Under the pieces are notes generated by a model. The model had not been told where the DNA came from, made no database searches, and saw only the letters and a list, made by a program, of their open reading frames with translations. This document shows, piece after piece, positions 53,988-63,498 of a DNA stretch of 64,000 nucleotides. The DNA is from Candidatus Paraprevotella stercoravium (GTDB lineage: Bacteria; Bacteroidota; Bacteroidia; Bacteroidales; Bacteroidaceae). Each line of letters begins with the position of its first letter. The first letter of the stretch is position 1. The DNA lies in contig CALUIU010000005.1 of assembly GCA_944320795.1 (NCBI GenBank), positions 50,786-114,785 on the forward strand, written 5' to 3'. Both the position numbers and the translations under genes were made by a program.

Positions 53988-54809
53988 TCAGGGATTTATT
54001 GCCTTTTTCCGGATAAATAATGCAGAAGCGGTCTTGCAGACCATGTAAATCAGGATGGATACGAAGATGATGGAAGCCCCTGACGGTATATTGTAATGAT
54101 AAGAAAGAAACAGACCGCCCAGACAACTCAGGCTGCCGATGAGCATGGACAATATGATCATGTTCCGATAGCTGTGTGTAAAAATATTGGCTGTGGTCGG
54201 CGGAATGGTCAGCAGAGACATCACCAGCACGATGCCCACCATACGCAGTGTGGCTACGATGGTCAGGGCGATGAGCGCCATGAGGGCGTATTCAAAGAAA
54301 GTGACCGGCAGATGACGCGAACGGGCGAACTCGCTGTCGAAAGAGATGGCTACGATGCTTCGCAGAAACAGAGCGAAGAAAACGGCTACTATGGCAGTGA
54401 GTATACCTAATCCCCACAAGTCGGTCGTGGTGATGGTCAGGATATTACCGAATAGAAACGACGAGAGGTCGGGCATGAATCCCGGTGACAAGAAACTGCA
54501 AATGATGCCGACGCTCATACCTAAAGTCCAGAAAATGGCGATGGCCGAGTCCTCGCGCATATCACGCTGCTTGCGGAACCACTGCACTCCGAATGCCGAG
54601 AGTACAGCAAAGACAGCCGCAGCCGGCAAGGGAGGGAAGCCGAAATAGACACCCAGACCCACTCCGCCAAACGAAGCGTGCGTGATGCCACCGCTGATAA
54701 ATACCAGACGGCGGGTAACGATGTACGTACCGATCATGCCGCACAGGATGCTGGCCAGCAAACTGCCCAGTAGGGCATTCTGAAAGAATGTGTATTGTAG
54801 TATTTCCAT
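53988..54809 (-). CDS. Metal ABC transporter permease (ZnuB/MntB type)
   Basis: A 273-residue ABC-3 family permease with about eight helices; GGITHASFGGVGLGVYFG and TLRMVGIVLVMSLLTIPPTTAN are family motifs. It would form the channel for zinc, manganese or iron import. No ATPase or substrate-binding protein gene is adjacent, so the partners must be elsewhere. The start overlaps the stop of the upstream small membrane protein by one base. Confidence 0.88.
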   Translation of the reverse strand: MEILQYTFFQNALLGSLLASILCGMIGTYIVTRRLVFISGGITHASFGGVGLGVYFGFPPLPAAAVFAVLSAFGVQWFRKQRDMREDSAIAIFWTLGMSVGIICSFLSPGFMPDLSSFLFGNILTITTTDLWGLGILTAIVAVFFALFLRSIVAISFDSEFARSRHLPVTFFEYALMALIALTIVATLRMVGIVLVMSLLTIPPTTANIFTHSYRNMIILSMLIGSLSCLGGLFLSYHYNIPSGASIIFVSILIYMVCKTASALFIRKKAINP

Positions 54810-55234
54810 TATGACATGCGTCTTTCACCCACGATGAGAAACACTTCGTCCTTGAGCACGTCCGGCAGTTCCACACTACGCAACTGAAGGCTGCGCACCC
54901 ATCCGGCAACTTCGTCGTCCTTCATCGTGTAAAGCACTTCGCGGAACTCCTCAACTTCCGTTTCGTTATACTGATCGCCTTCTCGTCCACGGAAGCGGTC
55001 CAGCTCCTCATCATTGTAATATTCAATCTGTTTGCTGACAGCAGCCAGCAGACTTTCTTTCTCACAAACCTCATGTTGTCCGCAGCATTCCTGATCCACC
55101 TGCTTTACTTCGGGCATCTTGTCCAGTTCTCCGCGCTCCACTTTCCGGCGCAGATAAAGGTTGTGGAAGAAACCGGCTATTAAAGCAATCACGGTCAGGG
55201 CCGCCAGGGCAATCAAACAATAAACTATAAACAT
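54809..55234 (-). CDS. Small membrane protein with CCGxH-C cluster
   Basis: A 141-residue protein with one N-terminal helix (about 3-24), a basic segment and the metal-site-like motif ECCGQHEVCEKES (about 49-61), then a charged part with YYNDEELDRFRGR. It is a conserved Bacteroidales protein sometimes labelled phospholipase without support. The Cys/His cluster and the coupling to the metal permease (1-base overlap) and to aroA (10-base overlap) suggest metal sensing or delivery; this is inference. Confidence 0.75.
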   Translation of the reverse strand: MFIVYCLIALAALTVIALIAGFFHNLYLRRKVERGELDKMPEVKQVDQECCGQHEVCEKESLLAAVSKQIEYYNDEELDRFRGREGDQYNETEVEEFREVLYTMKDDEVAGWVRSLQLRSVELPDVLKDEVFLIVGERRMS

Positions 55235-56478
55235 GCTTCTGTTATTTTAAAACCTGCCTGTTGCAGGGTGTTCCAATACTGAGGATAAGATTTGCTCACT
55301 ACCTGTGGATTGTTGATCCGCACTTCCGGCAGAACCAGAGCCGCCGGGGCAAAGGCCATCGCCATGCGGTGGTCCTCGTACGTGTCAATGCCGCTCTGCT
55401 CGTCCTTCGGGCAGCGTTCGCCGTTCCAGAACATCTCCGAGTCGTTTGCCTGTCCGATGACAAAACCCAACTTGCCCATCTCGCAGATCAGTGCCGTAAT
55501 ACGGTCTGTTTCCTTGATTTTCAGACTTTGCAACCCCTTGAAGTGGAACGGAATGCCCAGCAGGGAGCAAGTCACCACAAACGTCTGTGCCAGGTCCGGT
55601 TGATTGATGAAGTCATGCTCCATACGCGCTGCCGGCTGTCCCTGTTTGAATAGGCGCACGGCTGTGCTGCCGTCGGCCAACGTGCGGAATTCTGTGCCCA
55701 CCCCCAAGGTGCGGAATAGTTCGGCTACATGCGAGTCGCCCTGCGCGCTGTCGGCAAACAGGCCTGGCAACAGGATTTCTGCTTGTGGGTCGCGACTCAG
55801 CGCCACCATCTGATACCAATAGGAAGCGGCGCTCCAGTCGTTCTCGATGAGATAGTCCGTAGAGCGGTACGGTTGCGGTGCTACGGTAATTTCCTGTGCT
55901 CCAGTCCAACGGGCGTCGGCACCGAAGTCACGCATCATTTTTAATGTCAGATCGATATACGGGCGGGAGATGATGTCGCCCTGCAAGTGAAGCTGTAAGC
56001 CACGCTGCATGGTGGGACCGATCATCAGCAGGGCCGAGATATACTGTGAACTCACGTTGCCCGGCAGTGCGATGCTGCCACCCTCAAACGGTGCTCCCTG
56101 AATATCAAGCGGCGGAAAACCTTCCTGCTCCACATAGCTGATTTTTGCACCCAAGGTGCGCAAGGCATCTACCAGAATGCCGATGGGGCGGTGCTTCATG
56201 CGCTCGGTGCCCGTGATGATATGCTGTCCCGGGGTAACGGCCAGGTAGGCCGTGAGGAAGCGCATGGCCGTGCCTGCGGCACCGATGTCAATGGTTTGCG
56301 GCATCTCTTTCAGAGCCTGTACCATGACGTCCGTGTCGTCGCATACAGAGATATTCTGCGGTGTCTGGTTATTGTGTCCTAAAGCGCTGATGATGAGCGC
56401 CCGGTTACTGATACTTTTGCTGGCCGGCAGGGTTATGATGCCGGTAAGTGTTTGTGGTGCTGTTATCTGATATTGCAT
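55225..56478 (-). CDS. aroA: 5-enolpyruvylshikimate-3-phosphate synthase
   Basis: Shikimate-pathway enzyme joining PEP and shikimate-3-phosphate. The 417-residue protein shows LPASKSISNRALI (substrate Lys/Ser), IGAAGTAMRFLTA (PEP loop), IKETDRI and TYEDHRMAMAFA. It leads the leftward run aroA, small membrane protein, metal permease. Full consensus promoter upstream. Confidence 0.95.
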   Translation of the reverse strand: MQYQITAPQTLTGIITLPASKSISNRALIISALGHNNQTPQNISVCDDTDVMVQALKEMPQTIDIGAAGTAMRFLTAYLAVTPGQHIITGTERMKHRPIGILVDALRTLGAKISYVEQEGFPPLDIQGAPFEGGSIALPGNVSSQYISALLMIGPTMQRGLQLHLQGDIISRPYIDLTLKMMRDFGADARWTGAQEITVAPQPYRSTDYLIENDWSAASYWYQMVALSRDPQAEILLPGLFADSAQGDSHVAELFRTLGVGTEFRTLADGSTAVRLFKQGQPAARMEHDFINQPDLAQTFVVTCSLLGIPFHFKGLQSLKIKETDRITALICEMGKLGFVIGQANDSEMFWNGERCPKDEQSGIDTYEDHRMAMAFAPAALVLPEVRINNPQVVSKSYPQYWNTLQQAGFKITEACL

Positions 56479-56515
56479 GATTGGCTATTCGACTATAAAG
56501 ATCTGTTTACGCATA

Positions 56516-56546
56516 CAAAAGTAGGAATTAATTTGCATAATTCAAA
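56516..56546 (-). promoter_or_regulatory. Promoter of aroA operon
   Basis: Minus strand TTTG (56543-56546), 19 bp, TACTTTTG (56516-56523). It interleaves with the plus-strand tRNA-Pro promoter. Confidence 0.7.
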
Positions 56547-56563
56547 CAGAATGTATATTTTTG
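56532..56563 (+). promoter_or_regulatory. Promoter of tRNA-Pro
   Basis: TTTG (56532-56535), 20 bp, TATTTTTG (56556-56563), 11 bp before the tRNA. The -33 box lies inside the spacer of the opposing aroA promoter, so the two probably compete. Confidence 0.75.
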
Positions 56564-56574
56564 CACTCGCAAAA

Positions 56575-56649
56575 CGGGATGTAGCTCAGTCCGGTTAGAG
56601 TACTCGTCTGGGGGGCGAGTGGTCGCTGGTTCGAATCCAGTCATCCCGA
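56575..56649 (+). tRNA. tRNA-Pro (anticodon GGG)
   Basis: The 75-nt cloverleaf: acceptor CGGGATG/CATCCCG, D-stem GCTC/GAGT, anticodon stem CTCGT/GCGAG with loop CTGGGGG (anticodon GGG), T-arm GCTGG-TTCGAAT-CCAGT, discriminator A. CCA is not encoded. Confidence 0.96.
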
Positions 56650-56652
56650 CTG

Positions 56653-56698
56653 AACCAAAACAGGCTGTGTCTAAGCTTAGACACAGCCTGTTTTGGTT
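56653..56698. terminator. 46-bp perfect palindrome, terminator of tRNA-Pro and TolC gene
   Basis: The halves 56653-56675 and 56676-56698 are exact reverse complements centred on AAGCTT, with core CAGGCTGTGTC. It follows the tRNA by 4 bp and is followed by TTTT on the plus strand; it also faces the 3' end of the efflux operon. Confidence 0.88.
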
Positions 56699-56717
56699 TT
56701 ATACTGCTTATTGTGGC

Positions 56718-58043
56718 TTACAGATCGCCGATAGTCCGTTTATAGTCAGTCTCATAGATTTTATATTGTGTTTTGGCCTCGATCAGATTACTCTCGGCCT
56801 GTTGCTTTTGTGATTCGGCATCCAGTAAATCTGTCAGTATGGCCATTGAAACTGAATAACGGTTTTCGGTTACACGAAGATTTTCTTGAGCTCGTTTCAA
56901 GGCCAATTCTGCGGTTTGGACTAACCGGTAGCCGTCGTTCAGGTTTTGCAGGGCCTGTTGTACTTCCAGTTCCAGCAGACGTTTGTTTTTCTGCATTTCC
57001 AGATTGGCATGTTCGGCCTCTAATTGTGCTTTTTTTACTTTCTTCAGTTTGGCACCCCATTCAAAAAGCGGCACTTGAACCGAGAGCATCAGAGCTCCCA
57101 GACCATCACGAAATTCTTCCGTGTAGGGCATTACCCCATTGGCCGTGGTGACACTTCCTTTCATCTTGATATTTCCGTAATAAGTGTAACCGGCAACCAG
57201 TCCCACTGTTGGAAGCATATCTGCGCGTTTCATCTGTATTTGTTCGTGGGCGGCCTTTGCCTGTTGTTGCAGCAGATGCAGCTCCGGACGGTTACTGATG
57301 TCGGCATGAAGCTTTTCGGGAGCTGAAATGTGAATGGCGGTATCGGCTGGTTCTATCTGTATATCCGGGTTCAGACCGAGCAGGCGGCATAAGGACAGGC
57401 GGCACAGATTGGCTCCTCCCCGTGCTTTCTGCAGCTGATAACTGATTTCGCTCCGTTCCGATTCGATGCGCAGCAGGGCATCATCGGTGGCAAATCCAGC
57501 CTGGACCGAGGTTTCCACCTGGCGGTATAAAGAATCCATCTGCGCATGATACGCTTCTAACATACGAACCTTGCTTTTAACGGCAATGAGCGTCCAATAC
57601 GCGTTTTCCGCTTCAAAAATAACTTCAGCTCGTGTCAAACGAACCTGTTCCCGGGCAGCCTGTTCGCCAATCCGCGCCAACCGTTGTCCGGTTCGTATCT
57701 TGCCTCCGGCATACAGAGGCTGGGTCAGGCTGATGCCGGCCATATACATGCCGTGCATCTGCAGTTTCATGCCCATCATGTCCATATCCGGAAATATATA
57801 GGTACCGGTAGCCGAGCCATCCAGTTTCGGAAGATAAGCTGCAGCGGCGATTTTTTGGTCTAATTCAGCCTGTTGCAGTTTGTTGCCGGCCTGTTGCAGG
57901 GTTTCACTTTGCTGCAAGGCCTGTTTCCGGCAATCGTCCAGCGACAGAGAGAGGGTTTCCTGTGCCTGCAAACAGGGGCGGAAGGTCAGCACTGCCGTGA
58001 GTAGCAGTGCTGCTTTTTTAAGATATATGCTGTTCATAATCAT
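56718..58043 (-). CDS. TolC-family outer-membrane efflux protein
   Basis: A 441-residue exported protein (signal ending CLQAQ) with the duplicated OEP helical-barrel pattern: long heptad-type helices (QQAGNKLQQAELDQKIAAAA; VQQALQNLNDGYRLVQTAEL) around short beta-barrel strands, and TQPLYAGGKIRTG as first barrel motif. It is the outer-membrane channel for the RND pump encoded 5 bp upstream. The C-terminus YKRTIGDL is typical. Confidence 0.93.
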   Translation of the reverse strand: MIMNSIYLKKAALLLTAVLTFRPCLQAQETLSLSLDDCRKQALQQSETLQQAGNKLQQAELDQKIAAAAYLPKLDGSATGTYIFPDMDMMGMKLQMHGMYMAGISLTQPLYAGGKIRTGQRLARIGEQAAREQVRLTRAEVIFEAENAYWTLIAVKSKVRMLEAYHAQMDSLYRQVETSVQAGFATDDALLRIESERSEISYQLQKARGGANLCRLSLCRLLGLNPDIQIEPADTAIHISAPEKLHADISNRPELHLLQQQAKAAHEQIQMKRADMLPTVGLVAGYTYYGNIKMKGSVTTANGVMPYTEEFRDGLGALMLSVQVPLFEWGAKLKKVKKAQLEAEHANLEMQKNKRLLELEVQQALQNLNDGYRLVQTAELALKRAQENLRVTENRYSVSMAILTDLLDAESQKQQAESNLIEAKTQYKIYETDYKRTIGDL

Positions 58044-58048
58044 TGTTC

Positions 58049-61000
58049 TTATTCAGTTTTTTGAATGCGGAAAAGTACCATATAGAATATGGGAAGCAAA
58101 ATAAGGGTTATGAGCGTGCCGACTGCCAGTCCCCCCATAATGGTGATGGACATGGAACTGTACATCGGGTCGGAAAGTAGAGGAATCATGCCCACAATGG
58201 TGGTCAGTGATGCCATGAGTACCGGGCGCACACGTGACACCGTAGCTTCTATCACGGCTTTATAGGGCGACAAATGCTCTTCTTTCTGCAAGCGTCCGAT
58301 TTCGTCAACCAGTACAATGGCGTTTTTAACCATCATGCCGATAAGTCCCATCATACCGATAATGGCCATGAAGGTCATGGGTTGTCCTGTTGCCAGCAAT
58401 GAGGGTACAATGCCGCAGAACACGAACGGGAAGCAGATCAGAATCAGGATCACCTTGCGCCAGCTGTTGAACAACAGCAATAGAATGGCTAGGATCAGAA
58501 AGATGGTGATGGGCACGAACTTCATCAGATTGCCGATGGCTTCACCCTGTATTTCTCCTTCGCCTACCCAGCGCATGTGATAACCGTCGGGTAGATGAAT
58601 GGCCTCTATGTCTTTCTGAATTTCCGATACGACCTTTGCCGGGGTGGCTTCGTCTATATCGGGGTTCGGGTCACATTCTGCCTCGATTACCCGTTGTCCG
58701 TTGAGACGCAGTACGACATCTTCATCCCATTGCAACTTGATGCCGGGTGATACCTGCCTCAGCGGTATGGCCCGAAACATACCGTCCTGGATTTCTTCCA
58801 GATTTCCTCCACCGGCCAGAGCTGATGTCAGTTTGTCTTCCGGCAAGTGCATATTCATTGTGCTCCACACCGGGATATCGTTCAGATTCCGGATACGGCT
58901 TCCGTCCGCGTTGCGCATCTGCAGATTGATCAGTACGGGTCTGTCCTGATCCTGAAGAACTCCGACCGTCATGCCGTCCGTGGCTGCCATCAGGGCATTG
59001 GCCACATCACCGCGTCCCACTCCGGCGCGTAGTGCGTCTTCGGGTACATACTGTGCCACGAGCGCCTTTCCCGAAGGTTTCCAGTTGTTCTGTACCGAAT
59101 AACGGTCTACGTAAGGGCAGCGTCGCATGATGTCCTCTGCCTGTCGGCTCAGCTGTCGTAATACTTCCGGATCCGGTCCGGAGAATTCTACTTCTACGGT
59201 GTGTGAGGTAGAGATTGAGAAATTGTATTTACGCAGACGGATATAGGCATCGGGATACTGTTCCCGAAGCTGGCGGCGTACCTCGGGTATCTGCTTGAGC
59301 ACGGTGGCATAGTCCTTACAGTCTACAATCAGTTCTCCATAGCAGTCGCCGCCACTGGTCATTGGGCGTACCAGGCAATAATGGGCCGGTGCGCTTCCCT
59401 GACTTACTGACACCCGTTCCACATCGGACCGTTCGGACAGTCTGGCACTCATTTCCAGCAGGCGGTCGCGCACCTCGTCGGCATTGGTATCTGCTGGGAA
59501 AAAACATTCAACCACATATTGCTTGTAATCAAAGTCAGAGAAGAAGAGATTCTTGACACGGGTCATTCCGAAGAAGCATAGTAGCAAAACGGCAAAGGCC
59601 GCGATGATAGTGCTCCGCTTATGACCAATCAGGAAGGAAATGCTTCGGCGGATGAAGGTGTGCACCGGAGAGTTCATGACCGAAGCCTGTTCCGTTATGG
59701 CTTTCTTTTCACGTACTGGCAGCCAGGCCCGGGCACAAACGGGCACCTGAACCAGAGCCAGCGCCCAGCTGGCCAACAGGCTTACGCAGAGCACCAGAAA
59801 TAGGTCGCCGGCATATTCACCGGCCGAATCGGGCGACAGATAGACGCACAGGAAGGTAGAGGCGGCAATGATGGTGGCGCCCAGCAGAGGCCAGGCTGTG
59901 TTCTTTCCGATGCGATAGAAGTAGGTTTTCGGACTCATGCCCCTTTTCTTGTCAATCAGAATGCCATCCATAATCACTACTGCATTGTCAACCAGCATAC
60001 CCATGGCCACAATGAAGGCTCCTAAGGAGATGCGTTGCAAGGTGGTGCCGCACATCAGTAGGATAGGGAAAGATACGGCAACCGTAAGTACCAGCCCGAA
60101 GCCGATAATCAGTCCGCTGCGGAATCCCATTGTGAAAATCAGTACCAGAACGACAATCAGCACCGACTCCAGAAGATTCCACATAAAGGATGAAATCGCA
60201 TCGTCCACCTTGTCGGGTTGGAAAAATATCTTCTCGGTTTGCATACCGGCCGGTACGTTTTTCATGGCTTCTGCCAGTCGGGCGTCTACAGACTTGCCGA
60301 CATCGGGTACAATGGCCGATGATTCCAGAGCGATGCAAATGGCCAGAGCTGGTTTGCCTTCTACGAAGAAACCGTTGCGTTGCGGTTCTGAGAAACCGCG
60401 TTCTACCCGAGCTATATCTCCCAGTCGCACTGTCTTTCCGCCAGAAGTCTGCACTAACAGATTGCGTATATCTTCTTCGTCTTTCACGGCATCATCCACG
60501 TATAAGGCAATGCGTTCCGTTCCTTGGTTGTACTTTCCCGCATTTACTGTCGAGCCTACTGACTGGAGTACGGCCATGATTTGAGTCGGAAGCAGGCCGT
60601 TACGGGATATCTGTTCTTTGGACAGTGTGATGTTAATTACTTCGTCGCGATTTCCGGCTATATTAATTCGTTTCACCCCTTTTACCTGTTGCAGTTCCCG
60701 GCGCAGATATTTGGCGTACCGATACATTTCCGGATAGCTGTATCCGTCGGCTGTAAACGCATAGAAGATACCGTATACGTCCATCATATCATCGATGACT
60801 ATAGGATCGGAACATCCTTGGGGCAGCCGGATGGAAGCATCGCTGACCTTGCGTCTTAGCAAGTCGAAGTGCTGTTCCAGATCCTTGTTCAGCACTGTCA
60901 TCTGAAATTCTACGGTAAACAGCGCCATGCTGTTCTGACATTCTGTTTTTACCTTGTTTACATTCGGCAGGGCACGGAGCTCATCTTCCAGCATCAACGC

Positions 61001-61195
61001 CACCTTCTGCTCTATTTCGTGCGCACTGGCTCCAGGATACGACACCACGACCATAGCCTGTTTGGCCGATACCGCCGGATCTTCCAACTTGGGCATCTGT
61101 AGAAATGACAGTATTCCGGCAATGAGAATGGCCGTCATGAACGACCAGAACAACATGGGTCGTTTCATGAAATATTCGGTTACCTTCATGTTCAT
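58049..61195 (-). CDS. RND efflux pump inner-membrane subunit (AcrB-like, HAE group)
   Basis: A 1048-residue proton-driven pump. The first helix follows MKRPMLFWSFM; two groups of six helices flank two large periplasmic loops. GMLVDNAVVIMDG contains the Asp pair of helix 4 used in proton relay, and the C-terminal FMAIIGMMGLIGMMVKNAIVLVDE is a typical helix 10-11 region. The subclass is between AcrB and CusA; substrates cannot be told. It overlaps the adaptor stop by one base (TAATG type). Confidence 0.94.
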   Translation of the reverse strand: MNMKVTEYFMKRPMLFWSFMTAILIAGILSFLQMPKLEDPAVSAKQAMVVVSYPGASAHEIEQKVALMLEDELRALPNVNKVKTECQNSMALFTVEFQMTVLNKDLEQHFDLLRRKVSDASIRLPQGCSDPIVIDDMMDVYGIFYAFTADGYSYPEMYRYAKYLRRELQQVKGVKRINIAGNRDEVINITLSKEQISRNGLLPTQIMAVLQSVGSTVNAGKYNQGTERIALYVDDAVKDEEDIRNLLVQTSGGKTVRLGDIARVERGFSEPQRNGFFVEGKPALAICIALESSAIVPDVGKSVDARLAEAMKNVPAGMQTEKIFFQPDKVDDAISSFMWNLLESVLIVVLVLIFTMGFRSGLIIGFGLVLTVAVSFPILLMCGTTLQRISLGAFIVAMGMLVDNAVVIMDGILIDKKRGMSPKTYFYRIGKNTAWPLLGATIIAASTFLCVYLSPDSAGEYAGDLFLVLCVSLLASWALALVQVPVCARAWLPVREKKAITEQASVMNSPVHTFIRRSISFLIGHKRSTIIAAFAVLLLCFFGMTRVKNLFFSDFDYKQYVVECFFPADTNADEVRDRLLEMSARLSERSDVERVSVSQGSAPAHYCLVRPMTSGGDCYGELIVDCKDYATVLKQIPEVRRQLREQYPDAYIRLRKYNFSISTSHTVEVEFSGPDPEVLRQLSRQAEDIMRRCPYVDRYSVQNNWKPSGKALVAQYVPEDALRAGVGRGDVANALMAATDGMTVGVLQDQDRPVLINLQMRNADGSRIRNLNDIPVWSTMNMHLPEDKLTSALAGGGNLEEIQDGMFRAIPLRQVSPGIKLQWDEDVVLRLNGQRVIEAECDPNPDIDEATPAKVVSEIQKDIEAIHLPDGYHMRWVGEGEIQGEAIGNLMKFVPITIFLILAILLLLFNSWRKVILILICFPFVFCGIVPSLLATGQPMTFMAIIGMMGLIGMMVKNAIVLVDEIGRLQKEEHLSPYKAVIEATVSRVRPVLMASLTTIVGMIPLLSDPMYSSMSITIMGGLAVGTLITLILLPIFYMVLFRIQKTE

Positions 61196-62274
61196 TATAG
61201 CAGTCCTCCAACATTTGTTTCGCTCGGTTTTTCCAATACTTTTACTTTTTCACCCGGTTGTAGTGCGTGTACACCGGCACGTACAATCTGCTCGTTGTCT
61301 TTCAGACCTTTAGTTACGATAACCCGATCACCCTGTATTTCATCAGCGATGGTTATTTGTCGTTGCTCTACGGTTGAGTCTGATCGCAACACCCAAACAC
61401 AAGTTTGTTTTCCATTACGGAATATGGCGCTTAGCGGTAGGGTCAGTCTGTTTTCCTGATCGGAGGAAGCCGCAATGCGAAGACGTACTTCAATATTCAT
61501 ACCTGCAGTAATGGTCTGCTCGGGTTTACCGTCGAAAGCCAGACGCAACCGGTACAGTTGGTTACCATCCGCCCGAGGTAAAAGGCTTAATAATCTCATC
61601 GGCCACTCGTGACTCTGCTCTGTTCCGTCCAAATGACAGGAATACTCTGTTATCTGCTCACGCATGAGATAAATTTCTGCGGGAATATCCGTGACTACTT
61701 CCATTTGAGAAGTATTCATCAGCGACAGTACGGCAGTTCCCGCATCGACCATTTCGGCCGGTGAGAAATTTACCGACTGTACATATCCGTCTGTCGGTGC
61801 ATATAAGCGGGTATAGGCTATTTTGTTCCGGTTGCTTTGCAGCTGTACTTTTAATTGTTGCAGCCCGGCTTCGGCCTTTTCATAATCATTGGCAGAAAGG
61901 CTATGCTGCTCGAATAAGATTCTGCTTCTGTCTACTTCGTCCTTGACCTGTTCATATTGGATTTGCAATGCCTCAACCCCCAGACGATAATCCTTATCGT
62001 CCAGTTGGGCAACCAATTGTCCCTGGCGTATGAAGTCGCCTTCCTGAACATAGATCTTACTGATTTGTCCGGCCACTTTAAAGCCCAGGTTTATGGTTTG
62101 TGCTTCGTATACCCGTCCGGAATATGTCTTTACGGTGGTCTTTTCTGCGTGCGTCGGTTGGGTGAGCAACACGCTGCGTCGTTGTATTTCCGGTTGTTCC
62201 GTTTTTTTACAGGCGGTTAATAATGCGAATGTGATTAGTGCTGCGCACGGAATTAAGTTTTTTCTTATCTTCAT
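61195..62274 (-). CDS. RND periplasmic adaptor (membrane-fusion) lipoprotein
   Basis: With ATG at 62274 the protein has 359 residues: lipoprotein signal ending LLTACKK, barrel-sandwich (lipoyl-like) domain (VYEAQTINLGFKVAGQI, IYVQEGDFIRQGQLVAQLD), alpha hairpin (about 95-165), the second lipoyl half LYAPTDGYVQSV and the beta-barrel and membrane-proximal domains. The open frame extends 237 codons further upstream but that part has no signal peptide at its start and crosses the divergent regulator gene, so it was rejected. Confidence 0.92.
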   Translation of the reverse strand: MKIRKNLIPCAALITFALLTACKKTEQPEIQRRSVLLTQPTHAEKTTVKTYSGRVYEAQTINLGFKVAGQISKIYVQEGDFIRQGQLVAQLDDKDYRLGVEALQIQYEQVKDEVDRSRILFEQHSLSANDYEKAEAGLQQLKVQLQSNRNKIAYTRLYAPTDGYVQSVNFSPAEMVDAGTAVLSLMNTSQMEVVTDIPAEIYLMREQITEYSCHLDGTEQSHEWPMRLLSLLPRADGNQLYRLRLAFDGKPEQTITAGMNIEVRLRIAASSDQENRLTLPLSAIFRNGKQTCVWVLRSDSTVEQRQITIADEIQGDRVIVTKGLKDNEQIVRAGVHALQPGEKVKVLEKPSETNVGGLL

Positions 62275-62430
62275 AACTGGAACTTTAATTTTTTGCATCT
62301 GCAAATTTGCTGAATCTCTTTTGATAAAGCATTTCCCAATGGGTGTATAAACTGTCCAAAAGGATGGATTGTTTTTAGTATATTCAGAAAAAAGACCTAT
62401 TTTTGTTCTAAAGGATAAATTTTGAAAGGT

Positions 62431-63357
62431 ATGAACCATTCCAAGAAGACGACATCTGCATTTCAGCATCTGAATCTGATAAATCTTTCTGTCTTGAAAG
62501 AGGCGGTGCATTTGAACAATGAACTGATACTTATAGATAACTTTAATTTTGCGAGTACATCTGACGATGAATCTCTGTTTTTTACCCAATATCCGGTAAA
62601 GCTGTCGTTTACGGTGGTTATCATTGTATTCTCCGGTTCTATGCATTATCGTATAAATCTGGAGGAGCTTTGGGCTTATTCCAATGATCTGATAACGGTA
62701 CAGAAGGGGGCTATCGGCGAATTCCTGCATTCCAGTCCGGATTTGCAAGTGGCCGTGATCGCTTTCAGTAATGAGCTTTTTCATATGAACGATCATCCCG
62801 AAACAGCTATGAAGATGCAGCAGATGCTTTATGAAAATCCGGTGAACCATTTCTCGGGTGAAACCATAAAGGAGGTGCTCATGATTTATGATTTGATGAA
62901 AAAGAAAATAACGGAAACCGATAATCCGTTCCGAAAAGAAATTCTTCAAGGATATGTCCGGGCTTTGATGTATACCATTCTGCATAAGTTATTGGAAACA
63001 TTGCAACAGGTTCCGGCGTATATCCAAAATAATCGGCAGCATGAAATATACATGCAGTTTATTCGTGAAGTGCAGCGGAATTATCAGAAGGAACGCAGTG
63101 TAGCTTATTATGCCGATCGTCTTTGCATTACACCGAAATATCTTTCACAGACCGTGCTGAAAGCGAGTGGACGGTTGGCAGGGGAATGGATTTCCGACTA
63201 TGTTATTCTTGAGGCTAAGGCCCTTATCAAAAGCCACCGTTATACGATCCAGCAGATCAGTGAAATGCTGCATTTTCCGAATCCGTCGTTTTTCGGACGG
63301 TATTTCAAGAAGAAGGTGGGATGTACACCAAAAGCCTATCAGAAGAATATCAGATAG
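62431..63357 (+). CDS. AraC-family regulator divergent from the RND operon
   Basis: A 308-residue protein with N-terminal sensor domain and C-terminal double HTH (YYADRLCITPKYLSQTVLK and YTIQQISEMLHFPNPSFFGR). A -7 box TATTTTTG at 62398-62405 gives a transcript start near 62412, favouring ATG 62431 over the in-frame TTG at 62422. It faces away from the efflux operon over 156 bp and is the probable activator of that operon; no matching repeats were found for its binding site. Confidence 0.9.
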   Translation: MNHSKKTTSAFQHLNLINLSVLKEAVHLNNELILIDNFNFASTSDDESLFFTQYPVKLSFTVVIIVFSGSMHYRINLEELWAYSNDLITVQKGAIGEFLHSSPDLQVAVIAFSNELFHMNDHPETAMKMQQMLYENPVNHFSGETIKEVLMIYDLMKKKITETDNPFRKEILQGYVRALMYTILHKLLETLQQVPAYIQNNRQHEIYMQFIREVQRNYQKERSVAYYADRLCITPKYLSQTVLKASGRLAGEWISDYVILEAKALIKSHRYTIQQISEMLHFPNPSFFGRYFKKKVGCTPKAYQKNIR

Positions 63358-63407
63358 TGTTTTTCATGTTTTCTTTTCCATGCAGAAAGCAGAGGCGTGG
63401 TTGCATA

Positions 63408-63477
63408 ATAAAAATCATCCCGGCCATTTTCCAAAAACATCGAAATGTTTTGAAAATCTGGTCGGGATGATTTTTAT
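63408..63477 (+). terminator. Long terminator after AraC-family gene
   Basis: ATAAAAATCATCCCG (63408-63422) pairs with CGGGATGATTTTTAT (63463-63477); the interior forms a further stem (AAAACAT/ATGTTTT). U-rich ends serve both strands; the lipoprotein gene on the minus strand ends 22 bp away. Confidence 0.85.
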
Positions 63478-63498
63478 GTTTGCTTTTCCTTATTAAAC

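Noticed and set aside
62275..62985. N-terminal extension of the RND adaptor frame
   Set aside because: The 237 extra codons overlap the divergent AraC-family gene and would bury the lipoprotein signal peptide that begins at 62274.
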